Source: Pseudomonas sp. SCB32 (GTDB lineage Bacteria > Pseudomonadota > Gammaproteobacteria > Pseudomonadales > Pseudomonadaceae). Taken from it: 64,000 nucleotides of DNA. The stretch is taken from assembly GCF_009189165.1 (NCBI RefSeq), contig NZ_CP045118.1, forward strand, positions 1,426,001 through 1,490,000, given 5' to 3'. Below the pieces are notes generated by a model that had not been told where the DNA came from, did not search any database, and was given only the letters and a program-made list of their open reading frames with translations. Numbering within the stretch: position 1 is the first letter of the stretch; each line of letters opens with the position of its first letter. Both the position numbers and the translations under genes were made by a program. This document shows, in pieces, positions 54,192 to 63,015 of this stretch.

Positions 54192-54836
54192 ATGTCCCGC
54201 ATCACTCTGTATCACTCGCCCCAGACACGCTCCAGCGGCACCCTGGTGCTATTGGAGGAGCTGGGCGCCGAGTACGATCTCGAGCTGATCAACATGAAGG
54301 CCGGCGAGCAGCGAAAGCCGGCCTACCTGGCGATCAACCCCTTGGGCAAGGTCCCGGCGATTCGCCACGGTGAGTCGCTGGTCACCGAGCAAGGGGCCAT
54401 CTTCATCTACCTGGCCGACCTCTATCCCCGTGCAGGGCTGGCGCCCGCCCTGGATGACCCGCTACGGGGTCCTTATCTGCGTTGGCTGGTGTTCTACGGC
54501 TCCAGCTTCGAGCCGGCCATCGTCGACCGCGCGCTGAAGCGTGACCCGTCGCCGCCGGCCATGAGCCCCTACGGCGACTACGACAGTGTGATGCGCGCCA
54601 TCGCCGAGCAACTGGAAAGCGGACCTTACCTGCTGGGCAGTCGCATGACCGCTGCCGACGTGCTATGGGGCGCGGCCCTGCGCTGGACCATCGGATTCGG
54701 CGTGGTGCCCAAGCTGCCGGTGTTCGAGCGTTACGTCGAACTGGTCACTTCGCGGCCGGCTTTCACCCGTGTCTGGGAGCGGGATGTGCAGTGGGTGGCG
54801 GAGCATGCCCTGGCCGCTGAGGCGAAGGCACTGTAA
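54192..54836 (+). CDS. Glutathione S-transferase family protein
   Basis: A 214-residue cytosolic GST. The N-terminal thioredoxin-like domain has SRITLYHSPQTRSSGTLVLL with a likely catalytic Ser, then NPLGKVPAIRHGESLVTEQG with the cis-proline and the glutathione contacts Glu/Gln-Gly. The helical C-terminal domain has LGSRMTAADVLWGAAL. ATG 54192 was chosen; it lies 59 bases after the permease and may be co-transcribed. Confidence 0.9.
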   Translation: MSRITLYHSPQTRSSGTLVLLEELGAEYDLELINMKAGEQRKPAYLAINPLGKVPAIRHGESLVTEQGAIFIYLADLYPRAGLAPALDDPLRGPYLRWLVFYGSSFEPAIVDRALKRDPSPPAMSPYGDYDSVMRAIAEQLESGPYLLGSRMTAADVLWGAALRWTIGFGVVPKLPVFERYVELVTSRPAFTRVWERDVQWVAEHALAAEAKAL

Positions 54837-55058
54837 TGCCGGAGAGCAAGGCGTAGCCGCAGGTGAGAACTAACGGAGGGCCGCTGCGTATTTTGCGGAA
54901 ACGGTCTCAGGTGGTGTGGGAAGTTTCTTTTTTGTCTGTAGCTTTCTTTGCCGGTTGGCAGGACTGATCAATGATTGCCCCAACGCCGCGTCGTTCCCCA
55001 TCTCGCGGCGTCTGCTCCACCATAACGACGATAAGAGCTTTGCATCCGTTGGGTCCCG

Positions 55059-55087
55059 AAGCCCATCCGCGAGGATGGGCTTTTTTT
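55059..55087 (+). terminator. Strong intrinsic terminator with GCGA loop
   Basis: AAGCCCATCC (55059-55068), loop GCGA, GGATGGGCTT (55073-55082) and a run of seven T from 55081. A 10-bp perfect stem with a GNRA tetraloop. It could end the GST transcript or a short RNA that begins after 54840. Confidence 0.9.
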
Positions 55088-55343
55088 CGTTCGCTGTTCG
55101 GGCGTCCTTCAATCCCGTTTTTCATCAGGTGCGGTGGGAAAAGTCTTCCGCCGGGAGCGTTGAGGCGTAGGTGGCTCAGGAAAATGCCGACGATGTGGTG
55201 CTTATCTCAAATCGGCTTAGGGCATTTCTTACATGGATGCCTGGGGCTTGGAGTTGGCTGTCAGCTGCTGGATCATATGCCCCGCGCCCTGTTCCTACAG
55301 GGTGCCCTAAAGATTGATCGACTAGTCAATCGTTTAGTCCTTG

Positions 55344-55369
55344 GCCCGCCAGCAATGGCGGGCTTTTTT
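55344..55369 (+). terminator. Second strong intrinsic terminator
   Basis: GCCCGCC (55344-55350), loop AGCAAT, GGCGGGC (55357-55363) and six T. It follows the previous terminator by about 260 bases with no protein gene in between, so it implies an independent transcript. Confidence 0.88.
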
Positions 55370-55481
55370 ATGCTCCGCTGTGTAGGAGGTTCTGAGTAGG
55401 ACGCCCGAAATAGAGCGGCTAAGCAGACATGCTTGCGAGCCAGAGGCTTTTCGTCAGATCGCGATTTGTGGGATTCCGGCG

Positions 55482-56402
55482 TCAGCTCTTCGCCGCGCTG
55501 ACCCCTTCCAGGGTGGCGAAGGAGGTGTCCTTGGCCGTCAGCAGGAAGTCGCGCATGAACGGCGCGTCCAGCATGTCGGCGCGGATTGCCGCGAACAGCG
55601 TGCAGTACAGGCCTTTCTCGCCCAGGCGCTTGGCGGTGACGTAGCCGCGCGAGCTGTATTCATGCAGCGCCCAGTTCGGCAGGCAGCACACGCCGCGGCC
55701 GGAGGCCACCAGCTGCATCATCATCACCGTGAGTTCCGAGGTGCGAATCTGCGCGGGTTCGACATCGGCGGGTTCGAGGAAGCGGGTGAAGATGTCCAGG
55801 CGGTCGCGCTCCACCGGGTAGGTGATCAGCGTGTGGCTGGCGAGGTCTTCCGGGACGATATAGGACTTGCCGGCCAGCGCGTGGTGGTTGTCCACCGCCA
55901 GCAGCGCCTCGTAGGTGAACAGCGGCACGTAGGTGATGCCGGCGAGGTCCACCGGGTCGGAGGTCACCACCAGGTCCAGGTCGCCACGGGCCAGCGCCGG
56001 CAGCGGGGCGAAGGAGAAGCCCGAGGCGAGGTCGAGCTCCACTTCCGGCCAGGCGTCGCGGAACTGGTCGATGGTCGGCATCAGCCACTGGAAACAGCTG
56101 TGGCACTCGATGGCCATGTGCAGGCGGCCGGCAGTTCCGCCCGCCAGGCGCGCGAGGTCGCGCTCGGCGCTGCGCAGTTGCGGAAGCACGCTGTCGGCCA
56201 GTTGCAGCAGGCGCAGGCCGGCGCTGGTGAAGCGCACCGGCTTGGTCTTGCGGATGAATAGTGACAGGCCCAGGCGGTCCTCCAGTTCCTTGAACTGGTG
56301 GGATAGGGCGGACTGGGTGAGGTGCAGGCGCTCGGCCGCCTCCACGAGGCTGTCGGCTTCGCGCAGGGCGTGGAGGGTTTTCAGGTGACGGAGTTCAAGC
56401 AT
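55482..56402 (-). CDS. metR: LysR-family methionine regulator MetR
   Basis: A 306-residue LTTR, divergent from metE, the classical arrangement. It begins MLELRHLKTLHALREADSLV and has the helix-turn-helix HLTQSALSHQFKELEDRLGL; ECHSCFQWLMPTIDQF in the effector domain is typical of MetR. With homocysteine as co-inducer MetR activates metE and other methionine genes. A candidate MetR box lies between the two genes at 56456-56468. Confidence 0.95.
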   Translation of the reverse strand: MLELRHLKTLHALREADSLVEAAERLHLTQSALSHQFKELEDRLGLSLFIRKTKPVRFTSAGLRLLQLADSVLPQLRSAERDLARLAGGTAGRLHMAIECHSCFQWLMPTIDQFRDAWPEVELDLASGFSFAPLPALARGDLDLVVTSDPVDLAGITYVPLFTYEALLAVDNHHALAGKSYIVPEDLASHTLITYPVERDRLDIFTRFLEPADVEPAQIRTSELTVMMMQLVASGRGVCCLPNWALHEYSSRGYVTAKRLGEKGLYCTLFAAIRADMLDAPFMRDFLLTAKDTSFATLEGVSAAKS

Positions 56403-56416
56403 GGTGCCGGCCTCGA

Positions 56417-56468
56417 CCTCAATATGAGGAAAACTTGATTACAACGCGAAGGAATTGAGTTTGTCTCA
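56417..56468. promoter_or_regulatory. metR-metE intergenic operators, candidate MetR box
   Basis: TGAG-TTTGT-CTCA at 56456-56468 matches the MetR consensus TGAANNTNNTTCA at 9 of 11... more exactly: TGA and TCA ends and the central T fit, the two inner positions differ symmetrically (G and C). A second interrupted palindrome CCTCA-ATA-TGAGG lies at 56417-56429, just upstream of metR, and may serve autorepression. Confidence 0.55.
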
Positions 56469-56524
56469 TGAAGGGCCGGCTGTCGACAATGCCTACATCG
56501 ACGTATTGGATTGGAGACTTCGCC

Positions 56525-58837
56525 ATGGCATTGGCCCACACCCTCGGCTTCCCCCGCATCGGCCGCGACCGTGAACTGAAAAAGGCCCTGGAGGCGTTCT
56601 GGAAAGGCGAGCTGGACGAGGCCGGACTGCGCACCGTGGGACGCGAGCTGCGCGCCGCGCACTGGCAGGCACAGAAGGACGCCGGCATCGACCTGCTGCC
56701 GGTCGGTGATTTCGCCTGGTACGACCAGGTGCTGACCCACTCCCTGACCTTCGGTGTGATTCCCGAGCGTTTCCGCCCGCAGGATGGCAAGCCGACCCTG
56801 CAGACCCTGTTCGCCATGGCCCGTGGCCGTCGCGGCGACGTCTGCTGCAACGGTGTCCATGCCCAGGAAATGACCAAGTGGTTCGACACCAACTACCACT
56901 ACCTGGTCCCGGAGTTCAGCGTCGACCAGCGCTTCGAACTGAGCTGGGAGCAGCTGTTCGAGGAGGTGGATGAGGCGCTGGCGCTGGGACACAAGGTCAA
57001 GCCGGTGCTGATCGGCCCGCTGACCTACCTCTGGCAGGGCAAGCTCAAGGGCGAGCGCGCCGGCTTCGATAAACTCGATCTGCTGGAGCGGCTGCTGCCG
57101 GTCTATGGCCAGATCTTCCAGCGCCTGGCCGCCCAGGGTGTGGAGTGGGTGCAGATCGACGAGCCGATCCTCGTGCTCGACCTGCCGCAGGACTGGAAGA
57201 ATGCCTTCGAGCGCGCCTACAACCTGCTTCAGCGCGAACCGCTGAAGAAGCTGATCGCCACCTACTTCGGCGGTCTCGAGGACAACCTCGGCCTGGCTGC
57301 GAGCCTGCCGCTGGACGGCCTGCACATCGATCTGGTGCGCGCCCCGCAGCAATACCCGACCATCCTCGACCGCCTGCCGGCCTACAAGGTGCTGTCCCTG
57401 GGCCTGGTGAACGGCCGCAATGTCTGGCGCTGCGACCTGGAACCTGCGCTGGAGGTGCTGCGTCACGCCCATGAGCGGCTGGGCGAACGGTTGTGGGTGG
57501 CGCCGTCCTGCTCATTGCTGCATTGCCCGGTGGACCTGGACCGCGAGGATCAATTGGACGCCGAGCTGAAGGACTCCCTGGCCTTCTCCGTGCAGAAGTG
57601 CGCCGAGGTGGCATTGCTCGCTCGCGCGGTGAGCGAGCCCGAAGCGCCAGAGGTGCTCGCCGCGCTGGCCGAGAGCCGTGCCGTACAGGCCCGCCGCGCC
57701 GCCTCGCCGCGTATTCACAAACCCGAGGTGCAGGCGCGCGTGGCGGGTGTGCGCCCCGAGGATGCACAGCGTCAGTCGCCCTTTGTCGTGCGCATCGACA
57801 AGCAGCGGGCCGTGCTCGATCTGCCGTTGTTCCCGACCACCACCATCGGCTCCTTCCCGCAGACCCCGGCGATTCGCCTGGCGCGCCAGGCGTTCCGTCA
57901 GGGCAAGCTGTCCGAGGCGGACTACGCCCAGGCCATGCACAGCGAAATCCGCCACGCCGTAGTGCTGCAGGAAGGGCTCGGCCTGGACGTGCTGGTGCAT
58001 GGTGAGGCCGAGCGCAACGACATGGTGGAGTACTTCGCCGAACAGCTCGACGGCTATGCCTTCACCCGCTTCGGCTGGGTGCAGAGCTACGGTTCGCGCT
58101 GTGTGAAACCGGCGGTGATCCATGGCGACCTGAGCCGCCCGCGGCCGATGACCGTCGATTGGATTCGCTACGCCCAGGGCCTCACCGGCAAGGTGATGAA
58201 GGGCATGCTGACCGGCCCTGTGACCATGCTGATGTGGTCCTTCCCGCGCGAGGACGTGTCGCGCGAGGTACAGGCGCGTCAGCTGGCGCTGGCGATCCGC
58301 GACGAGGTGGAGGACCTTGAGCGCGCCGGCATCCGGATCGTGCAGATCGATGAAGCGGCCTTCCGCGAGGGACTTCCCCTGCGTCGGGACCAGTGGCAGC
58401 CTTACCTGGATTGGGCCACCGAGGCCTTCCGCCTGTGCGCCTCGGGTGTACGGGACGAAACCCAGATCCACACCCACATGTGCTACAGCGAATTCAATGA
58501 CGTGATCGAGTCCATCGCCGCCATGGACGCCGACGTGATCACCATCGAGACCTCGCGCTCGGACATGGAGCTGCTGGATGCCTTCGAGAAGTTCGAGTAC
58601 CCCAACGAGATCGGCCTGGGTGTCTACGACATCCACTCGCCGCGCGTGCCGGGCACCGAGGAGATGGTCGCCCTGCTGCGCAAGGCGGCGCAGCGGATTC
58701 CCGCCGCGAGCCTGTGGGTCAACCCCGACTGCGGCCTGAAGACCCGCGGCTGGCCCGAGACCGAGGCGGCGCTGATCAACATGGTCGCGGCGGCACGCCA
58801 GTTGCGCCGGGAGTTCACTGGCGGCACTCCGGCGTGA
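56525..58837 (+). CDS. metE: Cobalamin-independent methionine synthase
   Basis: A 770-residue cytosolic zinc enzyme that transfers the methyl group of 5-methyltetrahydropteroyltri-glutamate to homocysteine. Two related barrels are seen; the C-terminal one has [26 protein letters not shown], the zinc ligands in [12 protein letters not shown] and Cys736 in [11 protein letters not shown] chose ATG 56525 ([13 protein letters not shown], with GGAGA upstream); an in-frame ATG at 56468 would cover the regulatory region. No B12 riboswitch fits in the short leader. Convergent with the next gene, one base apart. Confidence 0.97.
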   Translation: MALAHTLGFPRIGRDRELKKALEAFWKGELDEAGLRTVGRELRAAHWQAQKDAGIDLLPVGDFAWYDQVLTHSLTFGVIPERFRPQDGKPTLQTLFAMARGRRGDVCCNGVHAQEMTKWFDTNYHYLVPEFSVDQRFELSWEQLFEEVDEALALGHKVKPVLIGPLTYLWQGKLKGERAGFDKLDLLERLLPVYGQIFQRLAAQGVEWVQIDEPILVLDLPQDWKNAFERAYNLLQREPLKKLIATYFGGLEDNLGLAASLPLDGLHIDLVRAPQQYPTILDRLPAYKVLSLGLVNGRNVWRCDLEPALEVLRHAHERLGERLWVAPSCSLLHCPVDLDREDQLDAELKDSLAFSVQKCAEVALLARAVSEPEAPEVLAALAESRAVQARRAASPRIHKPEVQARVAGVRPEDAQRQSPFVVRIDKQRAVLDLPLFPTTTIGSFPQTPAIRLARQAFRQGKLSEADYAQAMHSEIRHAVVLQEGLGLDVLVHGEAERNDMVEYFAEQLDGYAFTRFGWVQSYGSRCVKPAVIHGDLSRPRPMTVDWIRYAQGLTGKVMKGMLTGPVTMLMWSFPREDVSREVQARQLALAIRDEVEDLERAGIRIVQIDEAAFREGLPLRRDQWQPYLDWATEAFRLCASGVRDETQIHTHMCYSEFNDVIESIAAMDADVITIETSRSDMELLDAFEKFEYPNEIGLGVYDIHSPRVPGTEEMVALLRKAAQRIPAASLWVNPDCGLKTRGWPETEAALINMVAAARQLRREFTGGTPA

Positions 58838-58838
58838 G

Positions 58839-59282
58839 TCACCAGCTCAGGTAGAACATGCCCTTGGCCAGCACCACGATGGCCAAGGCATGGGCGAACA
58901 CGCTGTAGTGGATGCGCCGCGAGCGCTGGCCGGTCATGCGGCCGGTGCGGAAGGAGAACATGGCGAAGGCGAAATGCCCGAGCACGCTGGTGGCCAGCAG
59001 CAGCTTCAGGCTGAGCAGGGTGGCGAAAACGGAGGTCAGCGGATCGGCCAGCAAGGGCAGGTAGCGCAGGTACAGCATGCCCAGGCCGGCACCGAACAGG
59101 CTGAGGATGGCCCATGGCATCAAGCGCCGGGCGCGCCGCCCGACGGCGGCCTCCACCGCGCGCATGGCCCTTGCCGGCACGTGGTGGCGGACGTTCTCCA
59201 GGATCAGTACCTCGAAGAACACCGTACCGACGAACAGGATCGCGGCCAGCAGGTGCAGGGTGAGCAGGAGCGGGTAGGCCAT
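58839..59282 (-). CDS. CopD/DUF2269-like integral membrane protein
   Basis: A 147-residue protein with four hydrophobic helices (about 3-23, 55-73, 80-100 and 125-145). LLLTLHLLAAILFVGTVFFE at the N-terminus resembles the CopD/DUF2269 membrane proteins, with conserved His in LHLLA and in HFAFAMFS that could bind heme or copper. No partner genes nearby. Family assignment is moderate; function unknown. Confidence 0.7.
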   Translation of the reverse strand: MAYPLLLTLHLLAAILFVGTVFFEVLILENVRHHVPARAMRAVEAAVGRRARRLMPWAILSLFGAGLGMLYLRYLPLLADPLTSVFATLLSLKLLLATSVLGHFAFAMFSFRTGRMTGQRSRRIHYSVFAHALAIVVLAKGMFYLSW

Positions 59283-59479
59283 GGCGGCGGACTCCGAGGG
59301 TGGGACCGCTATCTTCGCCAGTGGCCCTCGGTTCGCCCATGATCCGCGTCATGCCCTGCGCCATGACAGGCGCATGACCGCTCAGCGCCTTTCATTAAAC
59401 TGTCACGGACCTGTGGCAGAGCGAATGACGGAAATTCATCAGAATCCCGCTCCACTGGGGTTTTGCGTTCCGGATTTTC

Positions 59480-60478
59480 ATGATGCGTGCTTTGCTGCTG
59501 GCGGTCGCCCTTTTGTGCGGACTGCCCACTCTTTCTTTTGCCGGCGATCGTTGCGATGCCAGGGTGCCGACCGAGATGGTCGACCTGGGCGACGTGCGCC
59601 TGGCCTACCAGAGCATCGGCCGTCCGCAGGACCCGGCGCTGCTGCTGATCATGGGCCTGGGCGGCCAGCTGATCCACTGGCCCGACGAGGTCGTCGAGGC
59701 GCTCTGCCAGCAGGGCTTCCGGGTGATCCGCTATGACAACCGCGATGTTGGCCTGTCCGCCTGGCGCATCCCGACGCCCACCGGCAACCTGACCTACGAA
59801 GTGATTCGCTACCGCCTGGGGCTGCCGGTGAGCGCGCCCTACAGCCTGACCGACATGGCGGGGGATTCGCTGCGTCTGCTCGACGCCCTGCACATCGAGC
59901 GCGCCCACGTGCTGGGGGCGAGCATGGGCGGGATGATCGCCCAGCATGTCGCCGATCTCGCCCCGGACCGGGTGATCAGTCTGACCCTGGTGATGACCAG
60001 CTCCGGCGCCGAAGGCCTGCCGGCACCCAGCGAGTCACTGCTGCGCCTGCTCGCCCGGCGTGAGGCCGCCAGCCGCGAACAGGCCATCGAGCAGCAGGCC
60101 GATCTGCTCGCCGCGCTGGGCAGCCCCGAGGTGCGCGACGACCGTCGGCAATTGCTGCAACAGGCGGCTCGTTCCTATGACCGCGCTTTCAACCCTGAGG
60201 GCGTGCAACGGCAGCTGCTGGCGATCCTCGCCGAGCCGAGCCGGGTGGAGCTGCTCAACCGCCTGGACGTGCCGACCCTGGTGGTCCACGGCACCGCCGA
60301 TCCCCTGCTGCCGGTGATGCACGGGGTGCACGTGGCGGCGCATATCCGTGGTTCGGAGCTGAGGTTGATCCCCGGCATGGCGCACCGCTTCCAGGAAGAC
60401 TTCAAGGAGCCGCTGCTCAGCGCGGTGCTGCCTTACCTGCGGGCGCACCAGGGGAGCGGGCACGTGGCGCAGCTCTGA
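59480..60478 (+). CDS. Exported alpha/beta hydrolase
   Basis: A 332-residue hydrolase with a signal peptide (LLLAVALLCGLPTLSFAGD). The oxyanion region LLIMGLGGQLIHWPDEVVEA, the nucleophile elbow GASMGGMIAQHVA, Asp in VVHGTADPLLPV and His in GMAHRFQED give a full triad. It resembles esterases and lipases of the EstA-like periplasmic group. An ATG pair (59480 and 59483) leaves the exact start open by one codon. Substrate unknown. Confidence 0.88.
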   Translation: MMRALLLAVALLCGLPTLSFAGDRCDARVPTEMVDLGDVRLAYQSIGRPQDPALLLIMGLGGQLIHWPDEVVEALCQQGFRVIRYDNRDVGLSAWRIPTPTGNLTYEVIRYRLGLPVSAPYSLTDMAGDSLRLLDALHIERAHVLGASMGGMIAQHVADLAPDRVISLTLVMTSSGAEGLPAPSESLLRLLARREAASREQAIEQQADLLAALGSPEVRDDRRQLLQQAARSYDRAFNPEGVQRQLLAILAEPSRVELLNRLDVPTLVVHGTADPLLPVMHGVHVAAHIRGSELRLIPGMAHRFQEDFKEPLLSAVLPYLRAHQGSGHVAQL

Positions 60479-60497
60479 TCATCCGTCGGAGCACCCT

Positions 60498-60544
60498 GTA
60501 GGAGCGCCCCATGGGCGTGATTCGCGGGCATGGCCCGCTCCTAC
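60498..60544. repeat. REP-like TAGGAGC hairpin
   Basis: GTAGGAGC (60498-60505) and GCTCCTAC (60537-60544) around CGCGGGCATGGCCCG. Nearly the same as 4781-4827. It lies downstream of the alpha/beta hydrolase and beside a second REP type. Confidence 0.75.
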
Positions 60545-60554
60545 GAGTCCGACC

Positions 60555-60621
60555 GTAGGAGCGGACTTCGTCCGCGATCAATCCTGCTGCGGAACCCATC
60601 GCGGACAGAGTCCGCTTCTAC
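60555..60621. repeat. REP-type inverted pair (GTCCGCGAT variety)
   Basis: GTAGGAGCGGACTTCGTCCGCGAT on the left and ATCGCGGACAGAGTCCGCTTCTAC on the right face each other. With 60498-60544 it makes a two-type cluster (BIME-like) between two convergent genes. Confidence 0.75.
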
Positions 60622-60679
60622 AGGAGCCCCTCTTCCAGGAGCCCTCCGACCATCCCGGCGCATCGGCGGGTTGTACGCC

Positions 60680-61594
60680 CTAGGTTTCCGGCAAGCTGTA
60701 GCGCTCGGCGAAGTACTGCCGGAGAAACTCCACCGCCACACGCACCTTGGCCGAGCTGGCCAGGGGCGCGGTGTACACCGCCCAGATATCCGCCGGCTGC
60801 TGGTACTCCGGCAGTACCCGCACCAGGCGCCCGTCGGCCAGGCTGTCGTGCACGTCCCACCAGGAGCGCAGCAGGATGCCGCGTCCATCGATGCACCACT
60901 GGTGCACCACCTCGCCGTGGTTGGACGACAGGGGGCCCGTCACTTTCACGTTTTCCTCGCCGCTGGGCCCCTGCAGGTGCCAGATGCCGAAGGAGTGGTC
61001 GCGCTCCTTGATCACCAGGCAATCGTGCCCGGCCAGGTCCGCCAGGGTGCGCGGCATGCCGCGCTGTTCGAGGTAGGCGGGGGCGGCGCAGAGCACCCGG
61101 CGGTTGCGCGCCAGCGGCTTGGCGATCAGGTGTGGATCGATCTCGTTGCCCACCCGTACGTCGAGGTCGAAGCCTTCGTCGATCAGGTCCACCAGGTGGT
61201 CCTGCACGTCCAGGCGGATATCCAGCTGCGGGTGTCGCATCGCCAGTTCCGACAGGGCCGGGGCGACGAAGCGCCGGCCCAATCCCAGGCTGCTGGCGAT
61301 GCGCAGCTGGCCGCTGGGTTCGCGGTGCAGGGCGGAGACGTCATCGCCCATGCGCTGTACCGCGTCGAGGATGCGCAGCGCCCACTGGTAGACGCGTTCG
61401 CCGTCCTCGCTCACCGACACCCGACGAGTGGTGCGGTGCAGCAGGCGCACGCCCAGGTCCTCCTCCAGCAGGCGGATGCGCTTGCTGACGAAGGCGGTGG
61501 ACATGCCCAGCTCGGCGGCGGCGTTGGCGAAGCTGGAACGGCGGGCGACCTGGATGAAGACCCGCAGGTCTTCCAGATTGGGAAGATTGTTCAC
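60680..61594 (-). CDS. LysR-family regulator of the D-malate/tartrate dehydrogenase group
   Basis: A 304-residue LTTR of the DmlR-like subgroup: FIQVARRSSFANAAAELGMS with AFVSKRIRLLEEDLGVRLLH forms the helix-turn-helix, and the effector domain includes RHPQLDIRLDVQDHLVDLID. It is divergent from the dehydrogenase gene (102-base gap), as dmlR is from dmlA in E. coli. A palindrome GATTC-AA-GAATC lies 9 bases before its start. Confidence 0.92.
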   Translation of the reverse strand: MNNLPNLEDLRVFIQVARRSSFANAAAELGMSTAFVSKRIRLLEEDLGVRLLHRTTRRVSVSEDGERVYQWALRILDAVQRMGDDVSALHREPSGQLRIASSLGLGRRFVAPALSELAMRHPQLDIRLDVQDHLVDLIDEGFDLDVRVGNEIDPHLIAKPLARNRRVLCAAPAYLEQRGMPRTLADLAGHDCLVIKERDHSFGIWHLQGPSGEENVKVTGPLSSNHGEVVHQWCIDGRGILLRSWWDVHDSLADGRLVRVLPEYQQPADIWAVYTAPLASSAKVRVAVEFLRQYFAERYSLPET

Positions 61595-61602
61595 GATTCG
61601 TG

Positions 61603-61614
61603 ATTCAAGAATCC
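61603..61614. promoter_or_regulatory. Palindrome in the LysR-dehydrogenase divergent promoter
   Basis: GATTC (61603-61607), AA, GAATC (61610-61614): a perfect 12-base palindrome just upstream of the LysR start, a plausible autoregulatory site in the 102-base divergent region. Confidence 0.45.
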
Positions 61615-61696
61615 ACAGAAGTGGTGATTATGTTTGATTTGTCGACTTATAGCATGGAGGTCACTTCTTCCCCATCCCATCTGCAAGGGTGCCCTC

Positions 61697-62782
61697 ATGA
61701 GCAAGACATACAGAATCGCTGCCATTCCCGGTGACGGTATCGGCCACGAAGTCCTTCCCGAGGGCCTGCGCGTGGTTCAGGCGGCGGCGCGCAAGCACGG
61801 CTTGAATCTGGAGATCGAGCACTTCGAGTGGGCCAGCTGCGACTACTACCTGGAACACGGCAAGATGATGCCGGACGACTGGTTCGAGCAGCTGCAGCAG
61901 TTCGATGCGCTGTACTTCGGCGCCGTCGGCTGGCCGGACAAGGTGCCCGACCACATCTCCCTGTGGGGCTCGCTGCTCAAGTTCCGCCGCGAGTTCGACC
62001 AGTACGTGAACATCCGCCCGGTGCGCCTGTTCCCCGGCGTGCCGTGCCCGCTGGCCAACAAGAAGCCCGGCGACATCGACTTCGTGGTGATCCGCGAGAA
62101 CACCGAGGGCGAGTACTCGTCCCTCGGCGGCCGCATGTTCGAAGGCACCGAGAATGAGTTCGTGCTGCAGGAGTCGGTGTTCACCCGTCGTGGCGTGGAT
62201 CGCATCCTCAAGTACGCCTTCGACGTGGCTCAGACCCGCGAGCGCAAGCACGTCACCTCGGCCACCAAGTCCAACGGCATGGCCGTGAGCATGCCCTACT
62301 GGGACGAGCGCACCGCCGCGATGGCCGCCAACTACCCGGACATCAGCTGGGACAAGCAGCACATCGACATCCTCTGCGCACGCTTCGTGCTGCAGCCGGA
62401 GCGCTTCGACGTGGTGGTGGCGTCCAACCTGTTCGGCGACATCCTCTCCGACCTCGGCCCGGCCTGCGCCGGCACCATCGGCATCGCGCCGTCGGCCAAC
62501 CTCAACCCCGAGCGCAAGTTCCCCTCGCTGTTCGAGCCGGTGCACGGTTCGGCGCCGGACATCTTCGGCCAGAACATCGCCAACCCGATCGCCATGATCT
62601 GGTCCGGCGCCCTGATGCTGGAGTTCCTCGGCCAGGACGATGCGCGCTACCGCGCCGCCCACGACGACATCCTGCGCGCCATCGAGCAGGTTATCGCCAA
62701 TGGCCAGGTCACCCGCGACATGGGCGGCAAGCTGTCGACCCAGGCAGTCGGCCAGGCCATCGCCGAGATCGTCGCCGGCTGA
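61697..62782 (+). CDS. dmlA: D-malate / tartrate dehydrogenase
   Basis: A 361-residue NAD-dependent beta-decarboxylating dehydrogenase. AAIPGDGIGHEVLPEGLRVV, IRENTEGEYSSLGGRMF and FEPVHGSAPDIFGQNIANP are the family signatures; the specificity loop resembles DmlA/TtuC rather than LeuB or Icd. It converts D-malate to pyruvate and CO2, and often tartrate or 3-isopropylmalate. ATG 61697 was chosen; an earlier in-frame start at 61634 would overlap the promoter. Its neighbours, LysR and a BCCT transporter, suggest carnitine catabolism. Confidence 0.92.
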   Translation: MSKTYRIAAIPGDGIGHEVLPEGLRVVQAAARKHGLNLEIEHFEWASCDYYLEHGKMMPDDWFEQLQQFDALYFGAVGWPDKVPDHISLWGSLLKFRREFDQYVNIRPVRLFPGVPCPLANKKPGDIDFVVIRENTEGEYSSLGGRMFEGTENEFVLQESVFTRRGVDRILKYAFDVAQTRERKHVTSATKSNGMAVSMPYWDERTAAMAANYPDISWDKQHIDILCARFVLQPERFDVVVASNLFGDILSDLGPACAGTIGIAPSANLNPERKFPSLFEPVHGSAPDIFGQNIANPIAMIWSGALMLEFLGQDDARYRAAHDDILRAIEQVIANGQVTRDMGGKLSTQAVGQAIAEIVAG

Positions 62783-62879
62783 TTCCGTCGATTCGCAGCG
62801 GCACCCGCCCTGGGCAGGGCGCGGCGCCACTGCGAGGCGATGGACTGCTCTTGCGTTGCGCGACAAACCACCGCACACT

Positions 62880-62912
62880 GTTAACCAATAGATCGTCGTT
62901 AACCAATGGTTG
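62880..62912. promoter_or_regulatory. Repeated GTTAACCAAT sites upstream of the BCCT gene
   Basis: GTTAACCAAT occurs at 62880-62889 and 62898-62907. The second extends into TTAACC-AAT-GGTTGA, an interrupted palindrome with 5 of 6 matches and the T-N11-A shape of LysR sites. The region is a good candidate operator for the LysR regulator controlling the transporter. Confidence 0.5.
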
Positions 62913-63015
62913 ATAGATGGGAGAAACGTCAACCTGACCTAGCGCTGCACTTCATGTCCCACTGCGTGCCTGCGCCGGATGTGAAGCACAATAAAATCGT
63001 CCCAGGAGACGCCTG

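Larger units (their letters stand above)
54837..55481. other. 645-base region with two terminators and no recognised gene
   Basis: No frame has family similarity or a good ribosome-binding site. The DNA is noticeably less GC-rich than its surroundings, with short T and A runs. Two strong intrinsic terminators point right (55059-55087 and 55344-55369) although no gene on that strand ends before them except the GST 220 bases away. A 20-base interrupted palindrome GATTGA/TCAATC lies at 55312-55331. Candidate small RNA genes or a prophage scar. Confidence 0.55.

Noticed and set aside
54870..55112. Short minus-strand frames in the region after the GST gene
   Set aside because: They read through a strong terminator hairpin, lack ribosome-binding sites and resemble no family.
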